The position numbers and the translations under genes were made by a program. Below are positions 26,013-35,283 of a stretch of DNA of 64,000 bases, one piece after another (within the stretch, counting starts at the first letter, position 1; each line of letters begins with the position of its first letter). Under the pieces are notes generated by a model that saw only the letters and a list, made by a program, of their open reading frames with translations, had not been told where the DNA came from and did no database searches. The stretch is from the NCBI GenBank assembly GCA_964573285.1, contig CAZNJD010000025.1, forward strand, positions 1-64,000. Direction: 5' to 3'. This DNA comes from UBA1140 sp964573285 (lineage in GTDB: Bacteria; Campylobacterota; Campylobacteria; Campylobacterales; Sulfurovaceae).

Positions 26013-27398
26013 TCATTTTAATAAAATCTTTTTAGCAATAGCCTTAGCAGCTTCTCTACCATCAAGTGCAGCAGTTACCACTAAATCAGCACCTCTATGA
26101 CAATCTCCTCCTGCATAAACACCTGATTTTGAGGTCTCATAATTTTTATCAACTATAATACCATTCCATTTATCAAGTTTAATTCCATTTTTTTCTAAAA
26201 AATTATATTTAATAGGAGTAAAACCTAAAGCAAATATAATAACATCTGCATCCATAATAAACTCACTTCCCTTAACCTCTTGGACTCTTTGTCTGCCTGT
26301 TTCATCAGCTTCACCAAGCTTAGTTTTTATCATTCTAATACCAATAATATTTCCATTTTCATCTACCAAAACCTCTTTTGGAGAGCTATTAAATTCAAAA
26401 TCTACTCCCTCTTCTCTAGCATTGATAAACTCTTTTTTACTTCCAGGCATATTATGAGCATCTCGTCTATATGCACAATAAACAGAAGAGGCTTTTTCCC
26501 GTAAAGAGCTTCTTACACAATCCATTGCTGTATCTCCACCACCAATGACCACAACTCTTTTATTTTTTACATTAATATTTGTATCATACTCTTCATTAAA
26601 GTTTTTCTGTTGTATAGCTTTTAGAAACTCCATAGCCAAGTAGCTATCTTTGGCATCAGAACCTTTTATAGTTGATTTTCGTCCTTGTGTTGCACCTACA
26701 CCGATAAAGATAGCATCAAATTTTTCAGTTAGTTCTTCAAAGCTAATATCTTTACCTATTTCACAGTTTTGATTAAATATTGCACCTGCCTCTTTTAAAA
26801 AACCTGTTCTTCGCTCTATATCAGTTTTATCAAGTTTAAATCCAGGAATTCCATAAGTCAAAAGCCCACCAGCTCGTGCTTGTTTATCAAAAAGTTCGAC
26901 TTGGATACCCTCTCTAAGCAAAAATGTAGCAGCTGAAATACCAGCAGGACCTGCACCTATTATAGCTACTTTTTTATCCTGTTTCGGAGCATCAAAAATA
27001 GGTTTAAGTCCCTCTTCAAAAGCTTTTTCATTTATAAATGTTTCAACTGAACCGATAGTAATTGCACCATGTCCGTCATTGAGCGTACAATCACCCTCAC
27101 ATAATCTATCATGAGGACAGATTTTTCCCAAAACTTCAGGAAAAGGTGATGGTTCATTTGATAGTGCAAAAGCCAAAGGTAAATCTTGCTGAGCTGTAGC
27201 TTTTAACCAATGTGGAATTAGATTATGTAGTGGACATTTATTGTGACAATATGGGTCACCACACTGAATACATCTCTGGGATTGGTCTGCTGCTTTATCT
27301 ACAGAGAAAACCTCATATATCTCATCAAAATCTTTAATTCTCTCTCCACCTGACCGTTTTCTTGCTTCAATTCTCTCTAGGTCAAAAAACTTTTGCAT
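26013..27398 (-). CDS. gltD: Glutamate synthase (NADPH) small subunit
   Basis: GltD feeds electrons from NADPH through FAD to the large GOGAT subunit. The N-terminal Fe-S region contains CIQCGDPYCHNKCPLHN and later CPHDRLCEGDC. The FAD-binding motif is VAIIGAGPAGISAATFLLREG, and the NADPH-binding motif VVVIGGGDTAMDCVR. The C-terminal GVYAGGDCHRGADLVVTA completes the FAD site. The 461-residue length is normal. It follows gltB by a single base and ends at a hairpin. Confidence 0.97.
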   Translation of the reverse strand: MQKFFDLERIEARKRSGGERIKDFDEIYEVFSVDKAADQSQRCIQCGDPYCHNKCPLHNLIPHWLKATAQQDLPLAFALSNEPSPFPEVLGKICPHDRLCEGDCTLNDGHGAITIGSVETFINEKAFEEGLKPIFDAPKQDKKVAIIGAGPAGISAATFLLREGIQVELFDKQARAGGLLTYGIPGFKLDKTDIERRTGFLKEAGAIFNQNCEIGKDISFEELTEKFDAIFIGVGATQGRKSTIKGSDAKDSYLAMEFLKAIQQKNFNEEYDTNINVKNKRVVVIGGGDTAMDCVRSSLREKASSVYCAYRRDAHNMPGSKKEFINAREEGVDFEFNSSPKEVLVDENGNIIGIRMIKTKLGEADETGRQRVQEVKGSEFIMDADVIIFALGFTPIKYNFLEKNGIKLDKWNGIIVDKNYETSKSGVYAGGDCHRGADLVVTAALDGREAAKAIAKKILLK

Positions 27399-27399
27399 C

Positions 27400-30300
27400 T
27401 TATTCTCCCTCTTCTATTTTGAGTGGTCTGTGCATCATATCTTTTGGACGAACCATCCAAAAGTTTCTAATCTCCACTCTAAAGTTATCCAAAATCTCTT
27501 TGGCTTTAGCACTTTTTGTCTCTTTGTAGTAGTCTTTGAGTAGTTTTTTGAGATAATATCTCTCATTGTCTGTATCATCTGTATCTATCCGTCTAGCTTC
27601 AACCAATTCAGCATTGATATTTTCAATAAATTCATGAGGCTCATCATATATAAATGCTACCCCTCCTGTCATACCTGCACCAAAATTTATTCCAGTTTTA
27701 CCTAAAATAGTAACCACCCCACCTGTCATATATTCACATGGATGGTCTCCTGTTCCCTCTACTATAGCAATAGCTCCAGAGTTTCTTACTGCAAATCTCT
27801 CACCTACTTGACCTGTAACATAGAGTTTACCTCCTGTTGCACCATATAAACATGTATTTCCTGCCAAAGAGAAGTTGCATCCTGATAGTTTAGAGGTAAT
27901 AATTATTTTACCTCCACTCATACCTTTACCAACATAATCATTTCCTGCACCATTTATATAAAGGCTAATTCCATTACTCAAAAATGCTCCAAGTGATTGT
28001 CCTGCTGTACCCTCTAAATTAATAGTAATAGTATCATCAGGTAATCCTTTGTCTCCATAATATTGTGCTATCTCTCCTGAAATTCGTGTTCCAAAACTTC
28101 TATTTAGATTGTTGATTTTCTCTGTAATATTTATAGTCTCACTTGGCATTTTGATAGCAGGATATACTTTAGATAGTATCTCTTTTTCAAACTCATTTTT
28201 GTCATAAGGTTCATTAAACTCAACCTGCTTGGTATTATCTCCATCAAGTTTAACTAATAGTGAGTCAAAATCAAATTTTTTGGCAAACTCATCATCAATA
28301 ACTTTGAGTAGATGTGTTTGACCTACTATATCTTCTATTGATTTATATCCTAGTTGAGCCAATATCTCTCTAACATCATCAGCCAAAAGAGTAAAGTAGT
28401 TAATAAGTCTCTCTACAGTTCCCTCATAATACTCTCTTAACTTCTCCTCTTGGGTTGCAATTCCTACTGAACATCTATTTAGGTGACAAATTCTAAGAAT
28501 TTTACAACCCAAAATAGTTAATGCTCCTGTACCAAATGCGTAACTTTCAGCCCCAAGAATTGCTGCTTTGACTATATCTTTACCAGTTTTGAGTCCACCA
28601 TCTGTTTCTACTTTGACTTGTCCTCTAAGACCATTTGCTTTGAGTGCATTGTGTGCTTCGATAAGTCCTAGTTCCCATGGATTACCTGCAAACTTAATCG
28701 AACCCAATTGTGCAGCACCTGTACCACCATCAGCCCCAGAGATAATAATCTTGTCAGCATAACATTTAGCAACTCCAGCAGCAATTGTACCTACACCAGC
28801 TGTTGAGACTAATTTAACAGCTACTTGTGCTTTTGGGTTAATCTGTTTCATATCAAAGATAAGTTGAGCTAAATCTTCAATAGAGTAAATATCATGATGT
28901 GGTGGAGGAGAAATCAGTGTTACACCAGGTATAGTATGTCGTAGTCTTCCAATAAGTGGAGTTACTTTGTGACCTGGTAATTGACCACCTTCACCTGGTT
29001 TTGCACCTTGAGCAACTTTTATCTGTAACTCATCTGCTGAACGCAAATAAGCAGGTGTCACACCAAATCGTCCAGACGCTATCTGTTTGATTTTTGAGTT
29101 TTTAATAGTGCCAAACCTTACAGCATCTTCTCCACCCTCTCCAGAGTTACTTTTACCACCGATAGTATTCATGGCTTCAGCCATACACTCATGAGCTTCA
29201 GGAGATATTGAACCTAAACTCATAGCAGCAGTTGAAAATCTTTTGAAAATCTCAGCTCTTGGCTCTACCTCATCTATAGAAATTTCTTCTTTGTCAGAGT
29301 TAAAATCAAAATAATCACGGATAAATTTTTTATCTCTTTTGTTTATAATATTTTTGAGTTTTTCAAAGTCTCTTTTTTTACCTGATACTGATGTCTTGTG
29401 AATGGCATGAACAGTTGCAGGAGCATAATCATGATACTCTCCACTATCGAGATATTTATAAAATGAACCAAGATTTAGAGGATAAAGTGAATGTCGTTTA
29501 TTAAATGCTTCAAAGTGATATTTTTCCACTCTAGCTTCAATATCTTCATAAGTCAACCCTTTTAGTAGTCCTCTAGCTCCATGGAAACAATCATCTATAA
29601 TTTGACCATCCAATCCAATAATATCAAATAGTGTAGAGTTTCTATAACTAGCAATTGTACAAATACCCATTTTTGACATAATCTTGAGTAGTCCACCATT
29701 TAATGCACTTCTCATCTTTTTGATACTATCAGTCAAATCAGCATTTGGATTATTTTTTCTAACTAAATTAGCCACCGTTTTAAACAATAAATAAGGATAA
29801 ATTGCAGTAGCACCAAATCCTAACATCAATGCAGACATATGAGCATCAAAAACTTCACCAGTAATTGTAACTATACTGGTTAGGTGTCTTAATTTTTCAT
29901 CTAATAATCTAGTATTTAATCTTCCTACTACCATAAGCATAGGAATAGATTTCATCTCAAAATCTACTCCTCTATCATCTAAAACTATCGTACGAATACC
30001 ACTCTCTTTTACATCAATTAAAATAGTATCTATAAGAGTTTCCAAAGATAGTTTCATATTAGTTTGAAATAGAGTACTATAAGATTTAGCTTTGTAACTT
30101 GGGTCAAATTTAGGGTTTGTTCTATCTCCAAACTCTAATAATACTTCTAAATTCTCTTTGACTAATATAGGAGAAGTACTTTTAAGTCTTTTGGCATGTT
30201 CAGCATCATCAACTAATATATTTCGTATCTCACCAAATCCAGTATTGAGACTCATAACAACTTTTTCACGGATTGGGTCAATTGGTGGATTGGTAACTTG

Positions 30301-31821
30301 AGCAAATTTCTGTTTAAAAAAATCAGAAAAGTTTCGTTGTTGATTAGAAAATACAGCTAATGGAGTATCATCTCCCATAGAACCCGTCGCTTCTTTACCA
30401 TCTTTGAGCATTGGTTCAATGATTTGGTCTATCACCTCATGAGTAATATTAAAATATCTCTGTTTTGCCTCTAGCTCTTCTTTATCTATCTCTTCAACTG
30501 TAGAAAATGGAGAGTCTATATACTCTTGTAAATAACTCATATTCTCACTAAGCCACTCATTATATGGCTCTTTTGCTTTGAGGTAGTTATCTATATCATT
30601 ACTTTTGAGTACTTTTCCTGATTTCAGGTCAAGCCCCATCATCTCCCCTGATTGTAGTCTGCCTCGCTCTAAGATATTATCTACAGAAATATCCAATACT
30701 CCATACTCAGAAGTAATCAATAATCTTTTATCTTTGGTAATAATATATTTAGATGGTCTAAGTCCATTCCTATCCAATACACATCCAATAAATCTTCCAT
30801 TGGTCATACTCACGGCTGCTGGTCCATCCCATGGTTCAAAACAGGTTGATGTATATTCATAAAAAGCTCTAAGCTCTGGATCCATATGTGGTGCATTTTG
30901 CCAAGGAGCAGGTAGTACAGCTCTTGCTGATTTGAAGAAATCAACACCATTTGCTTGTAAAAACTCAAAAAAGTTATCTAATGAAGCAGAATCACTCATA
31001 CCATCTTGTAAAATAATTTTCAAAATTCTTTCTAATTCATCATCAGTAAATACTTCACTTTTGATAGAACCCATTTTTGCCAAAACATTAAATCTATTTG
31101 CTTCAACTGAGTTTATCTCACCATTATGTGCAATACTCCTAAATGGTTGAGCCAATTTCCATTGAGGTAAGGTGTTGGTTGAAAATCTTTGATGAAATAG
31201 GCAAAATGATATTTTGAAATCTTTATCTTGGAGGTCTTTGTAGAACTCTTTGATATGGGTTGGCATAAGTAGTCCCTTATAAGAGATTACGGTTGTAGAA
31301 AACGAAGGAATATAAAAGTCCTCATCATCTTTTAGTGCATACTCTATCTCTTTTCTCGTTAGATATATCATAGCCTCAAATCTTGAAAATGACATAATAG
31401 AGTCAGGTGCTACAAATACCTGTTTGATATTTGGTAATGAATTGAGTGCATATTCTCCCAAGGCATCTGTATCAATAGATACATCACGAGTCATAATAAT
31501 TTTTAAATCATTGGTTTTACATTGCTCTTGGAACTTTTCAAAGTTATTATTATTTCTACTAAATACCATTGCAACAGCATACTGTTTTGGTAGAACTACA
31601 CCTTGCTCTTTTGCTTTTTTTTGCATAAATGAGTGAGGCATTGACAATAAAAGCCCTGAACCATCTCCACTCTTTCCATCAGCAGCAACAGCCCCACGGT
31701 GCATCATCCGAGAGAGTGAAGTAATTGCATCTTCTAAGTTTTTGTGTGTAGGTTTGTTGTCAATAGAAGCCAACAAACCAAACCCACAGTTATCTTTAAA
31801 CGAAGTAAAAAGATCTTTCAT
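27400..31821 (-). CDS. gltB: Glutamate synthase (NADPH) large subunit
   Basis: GltB converts 2-oxoglutarate and glutamine to two glutamates. The start is ATG at 31821, because the protein from there begins MKDLFTSFKDNCGFG, putting the glutaminase nucleophile at Cys12 after a short propeptide, as in known GltB. The open frame runs 52 codons further upstream through recO-proximal DNA without family similarity. The 1473 residues show the Ntn glutaminase (MMHRGAVAADGKSGDG), the central domain, the FMN barrel (GEGGEDAVRFG, PGEGGQLPGHKV, SGADGGTGAAQLGS), the Fe-S Cys (CKILRICHLNRCSVGIATQ), and the GXGXG beta-helix (GYxxG repeats such as NDYVGKGMSGGKI). Confidence 0.97.
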   Translation of the reverse strand: MKDLFTSFKDNCGFGLLASIDNKPTHKNLEDAITSLSRMMHRGAVAADGKSGDGSGLLLSMPHSFMQKKAKEQGVVLPKQYAVAMVFSRNNNNFEKFQEQCKTNDLKIIMTRDVSIDTDALGEYALNSLPNIKQVFVAPDSIMSFSRFEAMIYLTRKEIEYALKDDEDFYIPSFSTTVISYKGLLMPTHIKEFYKDLQDKDFKISFCLFHQRFSTNTLPQWKLAQPFRSIAHNGEINSVEANRFNVLAKMGSIKSEVFTDDELERILKIILQDGMSDSASLDNFFEFLQANGVDFFKSARAVLPAPWQNAPHMDPELRAFYEYTSTCFEPWDGPAAVSMTNGRFIGCVLDRNGLRPSKYIITKDKRLLITSEYGVLDISVDNILERGRLQSGEMMGLDLKSGKVLKSNDIDNYLKAKEPYNEWLSENMSYLQEYIDSPFSTVEEIDKEELEAKQRYFNITHEVIDQIIEPMLKDGKEATGSMGDDTPLAVFSNQQRNFSDFFKQKFAQVTNPPIDPIREKVVMSLNTGFGEIRNILVDDAEHAKRLKSTSPILVKENLEVLLEFGDRTNPKFDPSYKAKSYSTLFQTNMKLSLETLIDTILIDVKESGIRTIVLDDRGVDFEMKSIPMLMVVGRLNTRLLDEKLRHLTSIVTITGEVFDAHMSALMLGFGATAIYPYLLFKTVANLVRKNNPNADLTDSIKKMRSALNGGLLKIMSKMGICTIASYRNSTLFDIIGLDGQIIDDCFHGARGLLKGLTYEDIEARVEKYHFEAFNKRHSLYPLNLGSFYKYLDSGEYHDYAPATVHAIHKTSVSGKKRDFEKLKNIINKRDKKFIRDYFDFNSDKEEISIDEVEPRAEIFKRFSTAAMSLGSISPEAHECMAEAMNTIGGKSNSGEGGEDAVRFGTIKNSKIKQIASGRFGVTPAYLRSADELQIKVAQGAKPGEGGQLPGHKVTPLIGRLRHTIPGVTLISPPPHHDIYSIEDLAQLIFDMKQINPKAQVAVKLVSTAGVGTIAAGVAKCYADKIIISGADGGTGAAQLGSIKFAGNPWELGLIEAHNALKANGLRGQVKVETDGGLKTGKDIVKAAILGAESYAFGTGALTILGCKILRICHLNRCSVGIATQEEKLREYYEGTVERLINYFTLLADDVREILAQLGYKSIEDIVGQTHLLKVIDDEFAKKFDFDSLLVKLDGDNTKQVEFNEPYDKNEFEKEILSKVYPAIKMPSETINITEKINNLNRSFGTRISGEIAQYYGDKGLPDDTITINLEGTAGQSLGAFLSNGISLYINGAGNDYVGKGMSGGKIIITSKLSGCNFSLAGNTCLYGATGGKLYVTGQVGERFAVRNSGAIAIVEGTGDHPCEYMTGGVVTILGKTGINFGAGMTGGVAFIYDEPHEFIENINAELVEARRIDTDDTDNERYYLKKLLKDYYKETKSAKAKEILDNFRVEIRNFWMVRPKDMMHRPLKIEEGE

Positions 31822-31909
31822 AAACCAACCTTTATTTAAAATATGATAGGGTATCCTCCTATAAAGTGGATTGATATTATCCAAAGAATAATTAAGAAAT
31901 GATGAAGAT

Positions 31910-32527
31910 ATGAAGGGTTTTATCCTTAAGATAAGAAAAGCAAAAAATGAAGATGTGATTGTTACTGTTCTTAGCAAAAATAGGGTTGAGAGCTATTATA
32001 GATTTTATGGTGCTAGACACTCTATACTTCAAGTAGGCAATCTCATAGATTTTAAACTCCAAGAGTCCAAAAAGGGCTTTATGCCCCAAATTAGAAAAAT
32101 CTCACATATAAGTTTCCCTTGGATTTCTCATTCTGTTCGTTTATCTATTTGGCAAAATTTTATTAAACTTTTTGAACCTCATCTAAAAGAGGTGATACAA
32201 ATAGATAGATTTTATTTTGAACTTTTGTTAAAAATAGCAAAAAAATGGCATAAACAAAATTCAAAACGATTAGCTATTGAAGCATATATAGAGATACTAG
32301 AGTATGAGAGACGACTACACAAAAATGAATTTTGTTATATATGTGAAAATCTACTCAATAAGCAAGTGAGATTAATGAGAGCTTATATCCCTACTCATCC
32401 AAAATGTATTAATGGGTATAGTTATGAAAAAAATCAAATTTTTGAACTTTTTGAGACTAAAAGTACTATAAATATAGATGATAATATTATAGATGAACTT
32501 TTTAATATACTTTTAAAAGGATTTTAG
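31910..32527 (+). CDS. recO: Recombination mediator RecO, compact Campylobacterota type
   Basis: RecO, with RecR, helps load RecA onto SSB-coated DNA. The 205-residue protein is shorter than RecO of enterobacteria but matches the campylobacterial form. It has an N-terminal OB fold (MKGFILKIRKAKNEDVIVTVL, then YRFYGARHSILQVGNLIDF), a helical middle, and a C-terminal Cys-containing segment CYICENLL...KCING. It is divergent from gltB with an 88-base intergenic region. Assignment depends on the N-terminal pattern, as the family is divergent. Confidence 0.85.
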   Translation: MKGFILKIRKAKNEDVIVTVLSKNRVESYYRFYGARHSILQVGNLIDFKLQESKKGFMPQIRKISHISFPWISHSVRLSIWQNFIKLFEPHLKEVIQIDRFYFELLLKIAKKWHKQNSKRLAIEAYIEILEYERRLHKNEFCYICENLLNKQVRLMRAYIPTHPKCINGYSYEKNQIFELFETKSTINIDDNIIDELFNILLKGF

Positions 32528-32589
32528 AATAGCTAAATCTTAATATTTTAATGCTATATTTTCATTTAAAAAAGCTTGTATTTTTAGTA

Positions 32590-32612
32590 AAAAAAACCCA
32601 AATTATTTTGGA
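32590..32612 (-). terminator. Weak intrinsic terminator of nspC
   Basis: On the minus strand a 5-bp stem (CCAAA/TTTGG at 32598-32611, 4-base loop) is followed directly by G and a run of eight T. It sits 33 bases after the nspC stop. The short stem makes it weak, but the T-run is well placed. Confidence 0.4.
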
Positions 32613-32644
32613 ATTTAATAAAGAAAATTTTTTCAGTGAAATTT

Positions 32645-33760
32645 CTATAATCTATTCCTAAACTCTTCATACCCAAACTCTTTAACCACTTCAATCGTTC
32701 TATCTTTTCTCTCTATTGCAATAGAGGGTAGAGCGATACCATTAAAAGTTGTAGCTTTGACCATAGTATAGTGCATTTGGTCTTCAAATATAATTTGGTC
32801 TCCAATCTCTAAAGGTTTATCAAAACTATAATCCCCCATAATATCACCTGCCAAACATGTATTTCCTCCAACTCTATAGGTATAAGCTTTTTCTCCTGCC
32901 TTACCACTTCCTCTAATATCTGGACGATAAGGCATAATAACAGTATCCAGCATATGAGCCTCTGTAGAGGTATCAAGTATAGCTATATCTATATCATTAT
33001 GGACTATATCTAATACTGTAGCTACTAATATTCCTGTTTGCCAACCTACAGCCTCACCTAACTCCATATATATTTCCAAATGTGGATATTTAATTTTAAA
33101 ATTATTAATAATTTTTATGAGTTTATTGATATTATAACCTTTTTTAGTGATATGATGACCACCTCCAAAATTTACCCATTTCATAGTGTGTAGATATTTC
33201 CCAAATTTCTCTTCAAAAATATCTAAAACTTTTTCTAATGCTAGAGAGTCCTGTTCACAAAGTGCATGAAAATGTAACCCATTAATATTTTCAACTATAG
33301 ATTTATCGAAATTAATAAGGGTAGTCCCAAGCCTAGAGTATAAACCACAAGGGTTATATATCTCTACAGGAGACTCTGAATATTCAGGATTAACTCTAAC
33401 TCCTAATGATATATCTGGATTGATTGTTTTAACCAATGGTGCAAATCTTTTAAATTGATTGGGGGAATTAAAAACTAAATGGTCAGATATATTAGCAATC
33501 TCTTTTATATCATCTTCCTTGAATGCAGGACTATATGTATGTGTCTCTTTTTGAAACTTTTCATCAGATAATAGAGCCTCATGCAATCCACTAGCACAAC
33601 AACCATCAAGATATTTTGATACTAAATCAAAGCTTTGCCATAGTGCATAACCTTTTAGAGCTAAAAGTATTTTAATACCTGTTTTCTCTTTTACTGATGA
33701 TAATATTTGTAAATTTTTTTCTAATAATCTCTCATTTAATAACCAATATGGGGTTTTCAT
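32645..33760 (-). CDS. nspC: Carboxynorspermidine/carboxyspermidine decarboxylase
   Basis: NspC is a PLP enzyme of the alternative polyamine pathway that yields norspermidine or spermidine. I choose ATG 33760 (371 residues): GGAG lies just upstream, and a TATAAT at 33792-33787 would put the transcript start beyond that ATG but close to a TTG 12 bases earlier. The PLP Lys36 is in LLALKGYALW. Other conserved blocks are DGCCASGLHEALL, GLHFHALCEQDS, WVNFGGGHHITKKGY, YMELGEAVGWQTG and TCLAGDIMGDY. It is convergent with recO and divergent from the NosL block. Confidence 0.96.
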   Translation of the reverse strand: MKTPYWLLNERLLEKNLQILSSVKEKTGIKILLALKGYALWQSFDLVSKYLDGCCASGLHEALLSDEKFQKETHTYSPAFKEDDIKEIANISDHLVFNSPNQFKRFAPLVKTINPDISLGVRVNPEYSESPVEIYNPCGLYSRLGTTLINFDKSIVENINGLHFHALCEQDSLALEKVLDIFEEKFGKYLHTMKWVNFGGGHHITKKGYNINKLIKIINNFKIKYPHLEIYMELGEAVGWQTGILVATVLDIVHNDIDIAILDTSTEAHMLDTVIMPYRPDIRGSGKAGEKAYTYRVGGNTCLAGDIMGDYSFDKPLEIGDQIIFEDQMHYTMVKATTFNGIALPSIAIERKDRTIEVVKEFGYEEFRNRL

Positions 33761-33786
33761 TTTTTTCTCCAATTAATTTTTACGGT

Positions 33787-33792
33787 ATTATA
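33787..33792 (-). promoter_or_regulatory. Probable -10 element of nspC
   Basis: TATAAT on the minus strand, 27 bases upstream of the nspC ATG, preceded by AT-rich sequence but no good -35. It leaves a short leader containing the GGAG ribosome-binding site. Confidence 0.4.
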
Positions 33793-33828
33793 CCCTCTTC
33801 AATTAACATAAAATTAACACTCACTTGA

Positions 33829-33834
33829 TATAAT
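33829..33834 (+). promoter_or_regulatory. Probable -10 element of the NosL operon
   Basis: TATAAT preceded by TTGA (CTTGATATAAT), 31 bases upstream of the ATG at 33865. Two AATTAACA copies lie upstream (33801-33819) where a -35 or operator would be. No canonical -35 is seen. Confidence 0.4.
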
Positions 33835-33864
33835 AGTATCAAAATTTTAAAATAAGGAAAAGTT

Positions 33865-34968
33865 ATGTTAAAAAAACTTTCATTAGTTCTTTTATTAGCA
33901 ATATCACTTCTAAATGCCAAACCATTTAGTAAAATGGCAACAACTAAACCAGTTTTGGTTCAAAATGGAGCTAAAAAGATGTGGTGTGGTGTTTGCGGTA
34001 TGAACCTAAAGATGTTTTACAAGACTTCTTATATAGCAGGAGATAAACAGTACTGTTCTATTAGATGTTTAGTTGCAGATATGTTAAATAATTCTACTAA
34101 ACTAGATGAGGTTAAAGTAATTGATGCCAAAACAGAACAGCCAATTATTGCCAAAGATGCATTTTTTGTGATAGGTTCTAATGTTAAAGGGACTATGAGT
34201 AAAGTTAGTAAACTGGCATTTGCAAAAAAATCAGATGCACAAGCATTTATCAAAGAACATAATGGAAAAATAGTTGATTTCAAAACAGTTATAGAAGAGG
34301 CAAAATCATCACTCAAAAGTGATAGTGCTATGGTGGGTATGAAAAAAAGAAAAATGATGTATCCAATGGGTAAAAAACTTTTAGCTAAAAAATGTCAAAA
34401 AGATATAGACCCAAATAAATTCAGTGCTATCAATGAACTCAAATCAGCAATGAAAACTCAAAATATATGCAAAGATATAAATGAAAAACAGTTACAAGCT
34501 GTTGCACTATATCTATGGGATATAAATAGAACAAAAAAAGATAATAGTAATCAGGAAGCTATATCAGTTACAAAAGATGATAAGTGTCCAGTATGTGGTA
34601 TGTTTGTATATAAATTTCCTAAATGGGTAGCACAAATAGTATATAAAGATGGAAATAAACTATCTTTTGATGGTGTCAAAGATTTAATGAAATTTTATTT
34701 CGATAGAACTAAATATGGTAAATATGAGACTCTAACTAGAGAAAATATTAGTAAAATATTGGTAACTGATTATTACTCTCAAAAGACAATAGATGGAACT
34801 AAAGCATTTTTTGTAATAGGTTCAAATATAACAGGCCCTATGGGTAATGAATTAATACCTTTTAAACAAAAAAGTGATGCTCAAACTTTTATGAGTGACC
34901 ACAATGGTAAAGCTATAGTAAGTTTTGATAATATAAAACAAGAAGAAGTTTTAAAATTGGATAATTAA
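33865..34968 (+). CDS. Double NosL-domain periplasmic protein
   Basis: A 367-residue exported protein with signal peptide (LSLVLLLAISLLNA). The first NosL domain (about 28-150) has the CGVCGM metal site at Cys41/Cys44/Met46 and YCSIRC further on. The second (about 235-365) has CPVCGM at Cys241/Cys244/Met246. Both end in the NosL block FFVIGSN...G.M. The linker (about 160-225) has helices resembling a small c-type cytochrome fold (GKKLLAKKC, QLQAVALYLWD) but no CxxCH, so no haem is expected. NosL proteins bind Cu(I) and serve nitrous oxide reductase maturation; no nosZ is visible here. It leads a plus-strand operon. Confidence 0.88.
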   Translation: MLKKLSLVLLLAISLLNAKPFSKMATTKPVLVQNGAKKMWCGVCGMNLKMFYKTSYIAGDKQYCSIRCLVADMLNNSTKLDEVKVIDAKTEQPIIAKDAFFVIGSNVKGTMSKVSKLAFAKKSDAQAFIKEHNGKIVDFKTVIEEAKSSLKSDSAMVGMKKRKMMYPMGKKLLAKKCQKDIDPNKFSAINELKSAMKTQNICKDINEKQLQAVALYLWDINRTKKDNSNQEAISVTKDDKCPVCGMFVYKFPKWVAQIVYKDGNKLSFDGVKDLMKFYFDRTKYGKYETLTRENISKILVTDYYSQKTIDGTKAFFVIGSNITGPMGNELIPFKQKSDAQTFMSDHNGKAIVSFDNIKQEEVLKLDN

Positions 34969-34971
34969 TAT

Positions 34972-35283
34972 ATGAATAAAAAGAGTCATCAACTTTTTTA
35001 TATCTTTTTAATAGTAATACTATTATTTGGAGTAGAGATAATATATATCTCTCAAACCAAAAAAATAACTCCAGAACAAAAGCTAAAAAAAGAGCAGTTT
35101 ATATACTTGTCAGGACTTCCTGATTTGGCAATAGTCACAGAGAGCTTTGCTGTTCGACATAGAACACTTAGCACTTTGTTCTCTATATATCGTGATGACC
35201 CACTCTTAAGAGAGTATTTCCCTTCATCCTTTGCTTATTCCCACTCACATATTATCAATCAGGAGATAACTATTGAAAAATAA
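34972..35283 (+). CDS. Small single-helix anchored protein, unknown
   Basis: A 103-residue protein with one N-terminal membrane helix (LFYIFLIVILLFGVEIIYI) and a basic start, so the remaining 75 residues are probably periplasmic. These contain a possibly structured segment, GLPDLAIVTESFAVRHRTLSTLFSIY. It starts 3 bases after the NosL gene and overlaps the permease by 11, so it is a genuine part of the operon. No family is recognised. It may be an accessory of the FtsX-like permease. Confidence 0.7.
   Translation: MNKKSHQLFYIFLIVILLFGVEIIYISQTKKITPEQKLKKEQFIYLSGLPDLAIVTESFAVRHRTLSTLFSIYRDDPLLREYFPSSFAYSHSHIINQEITIEK

Noticed and set aside
31822..31977. 52-codon upstream extension of gltB
   Set aside because: The glutaminase nucleophile must be near the N-terminus; ATG 31821 with AAGG upstream gives the normal start, and the extension overlaps the recO promoter and start.
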